A stretch of DNA of 64,000 nucleotides. Origin: Ectocarpus siliculosus. Lineage: Eukaryota; Sar; Phaeophyceae; Ectocarpales; Ectocarpaceae. Made by a program: the position numbers and the translations under genes. The notes under the pieces were generated by a model. It was not told the DNA's origin, made no database searches, and saw only the letters and a program-made list of their open reading frames with translations. Within the stretch, counting starts at the first letter, position 1; every line of letters begins with the position of its first letter. Below are positions 24,101-34,686 of this stretch, in pieces. Where the stretch lies: contig FN649744.1 of NCBI GenBank assembly GCA_000310025.1, positions 1-64,000 on the forward strand, read 5' to 3'.

Positions 24101-27100
24101 TGAGGCGGAGGACTGCCGATTATTTTTTTTTGGATATTGCTTTCTTCTAAGTCATGACTACCCCAGAGGGTGGAAATATGATGTAACGGCACGCATGGCC
24201 GGCTGTGTTTCGCCCCAGGCTGCAATCTCCATGCTGTCGTCTTCGATGCTGCAAAACCAACCCCTTGCGTGCTCGCATATGTATGTGATTGCTTTGTGTT
24301 TGTCCCTTGTCGCCGACCTCGTGGTTTTTTGTCTTTGACCCTTCCGCGGGCGGGTGTCGCAGGGGAAGGACAGTCCGCTTCACACCGCTGTCAAGGCTGG
24401 CGAGGAGGGAATGTTGAAGATGCTGCTTGCGCAATCGAGAAGGTTACACCCGTCACAGACCGTGCTGCGCTGTGCTGTGCAAGCCCAGGTTCAGGGCTCA
24501 GGCCGTTCGTTCCCTGTGGAAACCTAGAAGTCGCCCAAACGTAACCACAGCAACCCGTTCTTATTGAATGAACGTTTCTCTAGGATCAAGACTGTCGTTT
24601 CGCGTTTCCTTTTCCCGACCGATTTTTTTTTCCGGCAAAGGGCGAACCATGCCATTCTTCAATCTTGAAACTTGTAAAAAGTGAAAAAAATGAAGGCCAC
24701 TCGGTCGAAATCCTAGACGAGGAAAGCGTGTGACCGCATGGACGTTCTCAACCCCCCACCCCCCCGTGATGCCTTCGAATGACGACCTCAGGAACGAGAT
24801 CCCCTCGAGGGTATTGAACGCTCTGAGGTTTGGCCTGGCTACCCCGCCGAATACCATGGTGGACTCGCTTGGGAGTGACGGCCTTACCCCGCTGGCGCTG
24901 GCGGCTATATACGGTGAGTTGGACGATTTTTTTTACCCGATCGCTCAGAGTTGGGCGCGCTCTCAACCCTACACCACGGGCCCCACCGTTTGGTATTACT
25001 TTCGTACATGTACCTGGTACATGTGATCCGAGGTGTGGTCTTGACGGTTGTCTACCACCAGCGCAAAAGAATCGTGTCTTTTTTTTTTTGCCTGTGGTGT
25101 TGGGGCGGCTGCTGATTCTGTTTCAGGGAACGAGTCGATGGTGAGATGCCTGCTGGAAGAGGGGGCCAATGCTGCTTTGGTTGATGCAAGGGGCATGACC
25201 CCAATCGCTCACGCCTCTAGGGGGGGACACCTCCTGGCCGTCAGGGCTCTGCTCAAGGCCAAATCCACCGGCGGCACCGGAAGGTGAGAAGAAGAGAAGA
25301 AGAGAGACGGAAAACATGTTGAGGCGTGCATGTAACTCACTGGTGTCATGGTCCGTTCTACGATTACGATTACACTCGTGTTGGTTTTGGTTGCCTTGGA
25401 AGGGAAGCATGTACCGGGGGGATGGTGGGATATGGTGCAGTGCTCTGAGGTGAGAGGGAAGCTATCTGCCTGTTCGTTGGCGATCCAGTTAGCCTCGTCG
25501 CATCCGTGCATCCCGTCACCAAATCCAACCAACACATGTTGGGGGAGCGTCAGGGCCTAAGGACGGTTGCGTGTATAATAGTTGTTTGCGGCTTGCCTCC
25601 GGTACGCATGCCGCCATGAGCTGCAGTGTACCGAAGTTCTGGCTGCCAACGACGTCCCGTGGGTACATACACCCTCTCTCTCGCTGAACGCCTTCTGCTG
25701 GACACGCCCTCTGGTCTCTCTCCGCTACTAGTGACTGCTGCCCGCTGTCGTTATGTCTGCTGCGTCTGTTGCTGTTTTTTCCTTTGGCGCTGTGCTTGTT
25801 AGTGGTGTGGCGGGTTTAAGTCGGAGCCGTCTGGCCCGGATGGCGTGCGCTCCGTGCAAGACTAACGAAGACGGCATGGTGAGATAGAGACCACAGCACT
25901 AGATAGACTACAGCAGTACTGTCGATATGAACTACAACCACCTTTTTTGTGTGATGTAGAAAGAAATAACTGCTGTTCAACACAACGTAAACCGGTCGTG
26001 TGTAAGCCTTGCTTTGGGTGGTCGATCAGCGAGACCATGCCTGAAGCGATACATATTCTGTAATTCCATGTAGAACGGTAGCACTGTGGCGTAGGTCATG
26101 CTGCTCACCTGGAGGCCTGACCATGCCTGAACCCACAAACACGAACCTTATAACAGTAGTAAGATGTATCACGCGCTTCTCTCGGAGGAAGAAATGTCGA
26201 CAACCATGGGACCGCTGACGGCGCACCGACAGCCACAGTCGCAATGACCTGGACACCACCTCCACCGCCTTCGAAACAACACCGCCGCCACTGGTACAGT
26301 ATCGCCTGTCACCTATGCTGTTTCCGTGCGTTTTTTTGTTGGTCTTCGATGACGGGTGTTTGCTTCGGCAGGGGCCAATCGCTCTAGCGGCGGCTAGCGG
26401 GTCGGCCCAGGTGGTCTCGGAACTCGTACGGGCAGACATCCCGTACCGTACCAGGGACCGGGATGGAAGGACGCCGTTGCACCTCGCCGCGATGTCCGGG
26501 CACGTCCCGGTGCTGCGCGTTCTGGTGGAGGAGATGCGCAAGGATAACAACAAGGGTGGGACCGCCGGAGGAGGCGGCGGGAGGGGCGGGGATGGCAAGG
26601 ACGTGCTGCCGCCGGGAGATAACACCCTCATGATGGACGGAGGGCCATTCAAGTGAGAAGGAGACACGGCGCCATTTTTTGGGAGGAGGAATTGGAGACA
26701 CCCCGGTCCACGGCGATGTACATATTGTGGTCTTGTAATGTTTTTTTTTGTTTTGAGTATATCCCGTTCACGAATGATTGCTCGCAGCTTCGATACGGGG
26801 TCATTCGGAAGAGTGAGAGGGCAAGAGTTATTTCGACGTTACGTCAGTCAGGGAAATTAGCTCTTGACTTCTCCATGTGACGTCCTCAAGCGGGTGACGA
26901 GTCAAGAGTGTCGCCTCTGCCCTCGCCTCTGTTGCACCAGCTACCTTTCACCTCACTCTGCGTGGCATCCAGTGGTGTATCCTTCAACCCCCCCCCCCCC
27001 TCCTCGTGCCGCTTATGGGCTCCCAAGATGTCCCAAACGAACCCCCAACGTTTTGTCCTGTCCCGCTCTCCATCTCTTTCTCTCTCCCGACGGGCACCGA

Positions 27101-27476
27101 CGAAATAAAATCCAGACTGCGCAACCTCGACCTCTACGGTCGGACAGCCCACGCAACGGCGCTTCTCCACAACCACCCCCAAGCCGCCGCGTTCTTGGAA
27201 GCCGCGGAAGCGGAACTTGAGCCCCACAAACGGCTCGGCAACAGCATGCGGAGGGGATCGGGCGCCAGCGTCCCCGCGGGGAAGGGCGGGCACCCCCCCC
27301 GGGCATTTGCCGCCTCTCCGATATTGAGGCTGACGCACGGGTCCGGCTCTGGCTCGGCGCCAGAGTCGGGGGCGTCGGGGAGACCTTCTCCCATATCGTC
27401 GGGGGGGTTGGAGTCCGGGGGCTCCGTGCTTGATTCTTGCAACTCGTACGAGTACATCGAGAGCGATCAGGAGTAA
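20274..27476 (+). CDS. C2-domain and ankyrin-repeat protein
   Basis: Eleven exons with matching phases: 20274-20368, 20712-21447, 21955-22737, 23126-23191, 23770-23946, 24363-24442, 24792-24913, 25127-25283, 25821-25878, 26372-26652, 27116-27476 (about 971 residues). The start ATG opens MSEVVKAGVLEVTVVQATGV, a typical first C2 strand. RVTVDGTTK, HHPVWFPA, RGLLFEVREFYG and LRLRFIPLWDCLA continue the C2 fold, but Ser/Gly-rich inserts stretch it over residues 1-538. Ankyrin repeats run from ~541 to ~890, e.g. GLGALHAAARDGDARL, DGLTPLALAAIYGNESMVRC, DGRTPLHLAAMSGHVPVLRV. The tail is Ser/Gly-rich and acidic. C2 domains usually bind membranes, often with calcium, and ankyrin repeats bind proteins, so a membrane-linked scaffold is inferred; the calcium-binding aspartates are not clear. 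Weak points are the exon 6 donor (GTTACA) and the exon 3 acceptor. Confidence 0.85.
25433..25556 (+). repeat. duplicated fragment of the helicase first exon and intron
   Basis: This stretch in intron 8 of the C2-ankyrin gene matches 34693-34807 almost base for base. It begins at TGCAGTGCTCTGAGGTGAGA and includes ATCCGTGCATCCCGTCACCA and CCAACCAACACATGTTGGGG. In both places the match covers the last codons of a small exon (reading ..QCSE), its GTGAG donor, and about 100 bases of intron. It looks like a segmental copy or the remnant of a related gene. Confidence 0.8.
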
Positions 27477-29236
27477 CCCGGGTGTTGATTGAATCGGTCG
27501 GAGGGGGCGACTGCAGTAGTAGTGGGGGGTTGTCGTCGTCGAGAATTTGTGGTCGGTGATAATATGTTGCGGGCACCTGTGTAGATGTAGATGTAGATGG
27601 ATGTGGGTGGGTGAATGTGTTTCGGAGATGCGTGTCCTACAAAAGTGTGTGTGATGTAAACTTTTGATTTAATTACCGCGCTAGCCCAATCGATTGGCTA
27701 TTTAGTCATTGGACGTCAGCTGTGGTACATATGTGGAATATAGGGGAAGAAACATCGCGCGTGGTGCTGTGTTTTTTTGTGTAGTTGTTTGATTGCCATC
27801 GACCGCGCGGAGCGACTGAAAACGAATCGCAGGAAGAGGCAAGTCCGTATAAGCGGGGAAATAATATTTTATGTGTGTGTGCGTGTTTGTTCGTTTGTAT
27901 CGAACACGCCAAGCGTCTGACCCAAACGACCCCGGTCTTGTTTGGGTTTTGTATTTTCGTCTTGTCGATCATTGTTGGCCAGGGGTGGCATAAGAGGACT
28001 AATTGCATGTACCTCATCAAGGAAGAGGCTGGTTTTGAAACGTATTGTTGTTCGGGTAGATCAAGTCCGTGTCTGCACGGCATTCGCTGGAGTCGTCGGA
28101 TGATGTAGCGTCCCGATTCTGGCTCTTTGGTTGTTTTCTTGTGCTCTCTCTCTCTCTGTGTCTGTGTCGAGGATGTTTTTTTTGGCTGTCTCTTCCTGTG
28201 ATGGGGGGGATGAGCGTCACTGCTGTCGTCAGCTGCTTGGCCAGATGTGTCCCTGACAAACGTTAAACTATTCGGTCAAACCTTGGAGTCTATTTACTTG
28301 TAGTCCTCTTGGCTTCAGGTCCGAAAAGAGAAGGTTTCAAACCTAGGGTATGTTCTACGGATGAAGACAATTTGTTGCTCCTCGTATCATCTACAACTGT
28401 AAAAAACCCTTGCGAGAAATTGGGACTGCGGAACTGCACTGCAGAGGCTGTCACCCAATCAAGCGCTTATCCTCGTGCTGTCCGAGCTCCGCCTTCCGTG
28501 TCCCGCATAACCTCCCAACGCAGATTTACAGCTGTAGTGCACTCTTCCCGCAAGCGCCGGAAAAGCAGATGAACCGCAAGAGAAGCTAACTCCTCGCCGG
28601 TCATTGATGATGAAAGGACTAGGGCCCTGTTCTAAGATTTAAACTGAAGCTGCCGATGAGCGTGGAGTCAAAACTACAAGAACGCCACGTTACCGGGACC
28701 GCTCGGTCTAAAACAACTTTCGCCTAGCCGACGATGGCAATATGCCACAGCTCTACAGGTGGTATCGTTTTTGCTCCACCCCCCTCCTTTTCCTCCCCTG
28801 TACCGGCCACCTACTTGCAGGAAGGGCGCTTACATATGCATGCTACGGCGCGTCACTCGCGTTGGCGCGTGGACACAATCCAGCGCCCCAAACTCTGCAC
28901 CCTGTCTAAGGAAAAATCTCTAACGTAATTTACAAGATTCGCGTATTTTTTGGCCAGACCTTCGAGCAGCTTCCGTCACACTTGTACCCTAGCTTGCTCA
29001 AAGGCAAAGACTGTGCCCGTGTCAGGTCGCCGCGCCCCGACAGTAGTTCATCATCCTTGCACCAAGGACCGCCTTTGCGAGGATTTCAGAGTCAAACTAG
29101 TGTATGAAGCAGAGAGGGATTCTTCGTATCCCTATCCTTACCCTTAGCCCCCAACTCCGCCTATTAAAACCAAGGTTAAGTTCCCAGCGAAGGCCACCGT
29201 TTTCGAAGCAGCACGGGGCTGGCTCAACAAACCGCC
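27477..29236. other. intergenic, 3' regions of the C2-ankyrin and PLGG1-like genes
   Basis: The two flanking genes converge here. The TGTAGATGTAGATGTAGATG repeat at 27581-27600 probably lies in the 3' UTR of the C2-ankyrin gene. I see no further coding exon. The frame at 28309-28572 has no recognisable domain. Confidence 0.5.
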
Positions 29237-32200
29237 TCACGGGGCTGCCGGTACACCGGCTGCCGCACCCAGGGCTAACCTCACCAAGGCCGTCCGCACC
29301 GAAGGGATGCTCACGAGGACCGTGCTGGCGGTGGCCGTGAGGGCCATGGACACCGCCGAGAAAGCGAAAGCGGTGGGCTCGTTCACCATGGCCGCGGTGC
29401 CCAGGCCGTGCGCGCTTCCTCCCTGAGCCAGCCCTCGCGCAGCAGGGTCCTTCACTCTATCGGCGGCGGCGGCGGCGGCGGCGGCAGCGCCGGCGGTCGT
29501 GTTGGTTGCGTGCGAGTACACGCACAGGAGGGGGCGGGGGGCGGGGTGAGGTGTTTGAAGCGGACCACCCACAGGGGACCGAGCGACCGTTACACAAGTC
29601 GATACCGAAACATTGGATTAGTCAGCGTTAACTGTCCTAACGGTTTGGTTTCGGCTTCTACAGTATACCGTGGACAAACTTCGAGCGTGGGCAGCGGTCT
29701 GTCTGTGCTCCTCCGACAAGGCCACCCCTGTCCAGCCCCTGTGCGCACGTGCAAATACCGGCCGCGCGTTCGCATGGAGGGGTCCTTTCCCTCATCTGTT
29801 ACCGTCACTCACCCCAAGGCATCTAATGCCGTCGCGCCGAAGTTAGCCCCGATGACACCGGTGAGGACTACGATGGCAATCGCCAACGAAGGATCCGCGC
29901 CAATTAGCGAGCAGATGGCCATGGCCAACGGCGAGGTGATGTTGCGCGATAGCGCCGCAAGCCGCAGCGTGGTGGGAAGACCTAGCAACCTGCACAGCGT
30001 CCGGACAACAAAGATGTAAACGTTTACCGATACACCGTTGTATAGTCAGTAGCCAGGCAAGAAAAGACTGCTCGTAGTCCTCCCCGTCGTTTCGACTGAT
30101 CAATCTTCAACAAGCTTGCGTACCGTTTGGCATCTATGGTAGACACATACATGCGCCTACCTAGCTGTCCGCGAACGCCACCTCCAGAAAAAGAAGAATC
30201 TAATCCGCTCCCGAACGCTACTAAAGACACACACATACACTGGTCTCCCGCCCCTCCCACCACATTAAATGTACTAGAGACTGTTTTTGCCCTGTGACGG
30301 CCCACGGGTCGGCAGTCAAGTTGACGCCCTGGTACAGAGCACCAAAACGACAACGTCAACACCGAACTCCAATGTGGACGGCTGTAAGAGGGCTCAAACT
30401 GCTTGATGAATGCGGCCATGTCGGGTTCCAAGCAAAACGGGATTCGTTTACAGGGCTTGATTTCCTCAACACCGTATGACCTTAACACAGCAGCAGTGAG
30501 GGAGGGGTACTTGAACCCCGTCTGTGTCTGCCCCTGCAGCGCCTACACCCGTACAGTACTACTGTACCTGGACACAAGGGCCGTCCCGAAGAGCCCTGAC
30601 GAAGCACAAAACACTGACCCGGCCGCCACCTGTTTGGCGTCCTCAAAAATCAAATTTCGCCGCCTGCGCACGCGGAATCAAACATGGTAGGGAAGGACAT
30701 GAGGTTGTGGGTATGGTGCTAAATCATGCCACAGAGAGAGAGAGAGAGAGAATGATCGTTCAAGCAAAGTCGAAGGGTTAGGGAACTTCCTTGGCTCGAG
30801 GTCTGCTTTGCCGCAGAGTAACCCGAAGACTCGACGTGATACTGACTGCACGCAAGCAAATACTGCATTATGCCATGGACAACGACCGGCTGTGTGTCTT
30901 CCGGACCGCGAAGTGCGTACCTACACAGACTTGCTGGTGGATCCCCCCCATAATCCCATACCCTATTTCTTCATTTACACAGCAGCAGCACGAGGCCAGC
31001 TTCGGTCAACGAGCCTTCTTAATAGGCGAGCGGACCTCGAAACTTCGCCGACCTTGAGAGACGAAATATGGGTTGTGACTGTCAATCGGTTTTCAACTCA
31101 CCTGTACATCTGCACTGCAAAAGACAGCACCGACGGCCCCAACAGACCCAGCAGAACATCACCCGCGCCAAGGTGAACGGGACATCTGCCGCACAATACG
31201 GTACACCGTGCACACCACGAAGCATCGTCGGTACGCAGTCGTGGGGAACAGGGTAGCAAAGAGCAGTTTTTCATGTTAAGGAGGGGGGGAGGGGGGGTTC
31301 CCAATCAATTGCGTGGTCTTAAACTCAGCTGTGTCGAGGGAGGAATCCAATCCATGGCTCCCCCTGTCGCGGAGCGGCGCGTGAAACGTCACAACGGCCA
31401 CAGACCACAAAATACAACCTGACGGAGGGCGAGCCGCAAGATGTCTGCCAGCTCTTCCATCGTGCCAGATCCCACCTTCGACTAACCTGGACCTAGTAAG
31501 GTAGCTCCTCAGCATGTCGGCAAAGCCCAGCCCGACCCCCTTCCCGATAGCCGCCGCGGTCCCCATCGCGACCGCCGAGCACATCACGACCGGGTGCACC
31601 GCTTTGGAGACCCGCCTGGGCATGCGGGTGCCCGCCGAAAAGCCGAAGAGAGTCGCCAACAGCAGCGACAGCTGGGCGGCGGGCTTGGAGAGCTTCGTAA
31701 GCAGCGCGCCCGGCGCCTGCCCGGACCCGCCGGCCACCGCCAGTACCCCCGACACCACCGCGCCGGCGCCTAGGCCCCTGACAAACGGACCCCGGAAAAC
31801 CGGTGCCAACGTCTTCGGGGGCGCCGCAGAATCAGTGGTTGAGGCATCGGCCGGGGGTGAAAGGGCGCCGACTACGGCCGCGGTGGACGACAGGCTCACG
31901 AACCAGCCGCCGCAGACCAGCAGCAGGAGCTTGAGGGCGTTTACGGAGGAAGGGGGCGGCGACAGCGGGAGGACCACCAAGCTGGGGGCGAAAAACACAG
32001 GCAGCCATCTGGCGATGCGTGGGGGCGTACGGAGAGGCAGCCGGAAGAATTTAGAGGGCGCACCAGTCGGGTGAGCCATGAAGCGCAGAATCACACAGGC
32101 TGTCAAAGAACCCAGCAACTCGGGGGTGAAAGCCGCCAAAACACTGTGTTTCGTCTAGAATGTTCTGGATGGAGCGCTGTAGTGGGGTTCTGGTTCGCTG

Positions 32201-32787
32201 GAAGGCACATCTAACGGCACCCATTGCAAATGCTGCACGATGCAACGACTCTTCACAACTGACCCAACGACTCCCACCTGGCCAAGAGCGCCGCTCCTGG
32301 CTCCAGCGAGCTAACGATATCTTCGGCCGACTTGGGGGCAGCGCGCTCCAAGACGACCAATCCTGAGTTGCGACGACGACAATAACGCGGGGTCAGGAGC
32401 ACGTTCGGTGTTTGTCGACTTTGACCCGTTGCTGGGTTAGTCTGCCGCGGCGACCACAACCCTCCCCCCCCCCGCAAGCAATCCCATCCAAACGGCGTCG
32501 CTCCCGCCGTGCTCCCATCTCCTTTCTTCCTCCCCTTCTCTCCTCTGCCCCCCCCCGTTACCTGCGAACAACACGACCATGCCCGCGAGGCTGGGCGGAA
32601 ATGCTATCCCCGCCCGGACAAACGCCCTCCTGAGGACGAAATCAGCGACCACGATCGCCGTGAAGGATGTGCCAGTGGCCAACAGGGATGGGCCACTGCT
32701 GCTGGAAGCCGTGGCAGGAGTCGGGGCCTGGGGCTGCTGGGGGGCGACGGCCGCGCGGGAGGATATTTCCACCATTGTGTCAGCCAA
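29237..32787 (-). CDS. PLGG1: PLGG1-like plastid glycolate/glycerate carrier (LrgA-LrgB fusion)
   Basis: Seven exons, read from the right, with all phases joining: 32787-32562, 32362-32278, 32008-31493, 31185-31102, 30663-30568, 29989-29813, 29456-29237 (about 465 residues). The LrgA-like half shows AFVRAGIAFPPSLAGMVVLF, LEPGAALLARWLPVFFAPSL and VVLPL. The LrgB-like half shows KAVHPVVMCSAV, LGAGDVLLGLLGPSVLSFAV, VVLTGVIGANFGATALDALG and DPAARGLAQGGSAHGLGTAA. These are the marks of the plant PLGG1 family, which exchanges glycolate and glycerate across the plastid envelope in photorespiration. Bacteria carry the halves as LrgA and LrgB. The hydrophobic content fits about a dozen membrane spans. 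The left end of exon 1 is uncertain: the first ATG in frame is at 32775 and no plastid-targeting leader is visible, so an upstream exon may be missing. The exon 3 donor (GTCCAG) is weak. Confidence 0.92.
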
Positions 32788-34592
32788 GGCCGGGGCATGG
32801 GGTGGGGGGGGGAGTGGAGAGAAATGTGTTTAGGTCTTGTCTCATGCTGTGCAAGCATATCAAGTAAGACCACGCCGTGTCTGCTCTATGCGGTCATCTG
32901 ATTAGCTATGCAGCATCTAATGAGCTACTCCGGAGTATGTAGCTGAATAGATTCTCCGGGTGTGGAATGCGTGCGGGGGTGGGTGTTCCCTGGGGGGGAG
33001 GCAAATGTATTCGTTCATCGTTTGCACAACATTGTACACGGGTTGGGTAAAATTCACGCTTAGGCGTATTGCAATCATCAATTAGCCTTAGCCTTCCACA
33101 AAGATCATAGAGGCGTGCGGTCGTGTCCCGTATGCTATGCTATGTGCAGCGAAGTTCTCGGGCTTGAACGTGTGTGTTGTAGTCGATTGGCAAAGAACAG
33201 CTCGTTCATCGGGACCAAAATCAGCAGCAGCACACCAAAATCGCGCCCCGTGACCAACAACGCGGTGTACATTCATTCAGCTCATGTTGAAGACGAAAAC
33301 CGGCCTTGTGATCCCACGAAACATCATGCCTGCCTCTCTTACCACGTCCGTCGCCTCAGCTGCCGATAGCTCGACGGGCACCGATGACAAGCGGTGTTTG
33401 GCAATCAGGCGTCTCGTCGAGGTCGGTGCAGCCCGTGGTCTGGGCGTTGCACAGAGCGTCCTGTTCCAGCCAACGCCAATATGGTATAAGCGAACAGCAA
33501 CGGAAGGAAGCGGGAAGAGTTAACCGAGTGAAACGGAATGCGAATGCAGGATTCCACCAGAAGAATACGTGTGTGTATTCCCACCCCCGGGTCCGGGGAC
33601 ATCTCCAGAATAGTGCTACACCCTACAAATTTCCAGTTTTCCCGTTTTCCCTTTTGACTCCGCCTTGCGAACGATGTATGCACCGGGCCAGCGGGCCGAT
33701 GTAGCGGGCGGAGTTCTGAAATTCAAATTGGCAGCACTTTTTATACGTCATCATTTCCAGTGGTGCTATCATGTTTCGTGCAGGCTACTGTCAGCCGTCT
33801 ACTCCCTACGTACATCACGGACATGAGCGATGGAGACCTACAGTATATACTGCTGTAGCGACATTGGCAACAACCAGAACCTCCCGTATTGATTGGATAC
33901 AGTAGCAGTGGCAAAGTCTTACCGCTACAACAGCATGAGTGTCCATCGCTCCGGCGGACACATGATACATGCACGCCCAGTTCGACAGACCGACCATCGT
34001 GCAACCAAAAGCACAACACGCGCAAATCCCCCCCCTTTCACAGACTCCATTCTCTACCCTTCAAGCTCTGCAGGGCAGTGGCACAGCTCTTGAGGAGATG
34101 CGGCACACTTTACTTACCGTCTAGCAAACGGTGCGCTTGTCAGACAGCGACGGGCATGGACCGGCCCGCGGAGGGCGAAGCCGGACGTACGGTGGCAAGA
34201 AACAGCGAGAAGCACTATAAGCAAGGATGGTCTCGCCATGATGGTTCAGCTAGTATAACTGGCGGCTTGCCAGTTAATGGGGAGCCACACGCGAGCGCAC
34301 AGCCAGCAGGGAGAGCTAGCTGCCTGCTGCTGTGGTGATCGCTGACAGTGCGGCGGCACCGGGCTGGGTACCTTGTCTTGGTTCCACTCTGCGGAGACCC
34401 CTAAAGCCAGCTCTCCTTGTTGTTGTGTTACCGCACCAGCCGCAGCAGCAGCCCACAGCAGCACCCCGCGGACGAGGTCGGCTAGGTAGATATCGATTTA
34501 AGCGTGTCCTAGGCTCTGGGAGGCTTGTGCATGTTCTCAGCCAAGAATAAACTCATACACCAGCCGGAGGACATCGAGAGAAGCGCTATAAA
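32788..34592. other. intergenic between divergent PLGG1-like and helicase genes
   Basis: No recognisable coding exon. The genes on either side point away from each other, so both promoters and any missing 5' exons of the PLGG1-like gene should lie here. Several ACTGCTGTA-type words occur (for example 33848-33858). Confidence 0.45.
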
Positions 34593-34593
34593 A

Positions 34594-34600
34594 AGGCCGA
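34594..34600 (+). promoter_or_regulatory. possible TATA box of the helicase gene
   Basis: GCGCTATAAAAAGGCC lies about 90 bases before the proposed start ATG at 34687. The spacing suits a short leader. The reading frame is also open upstream to an ATG at 34525, in which case this would be coding; hence low confidence. Confidence 0.3.
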
Positions 34601-34686
34601 GGATCCTAGGCGTCCCGGAACCAGCGGAGGAAGCGGCCGGCGAGTTGGTTCCTTGGGGCAGCGGGGGGCTGCAGGGGCTCCCAGCA

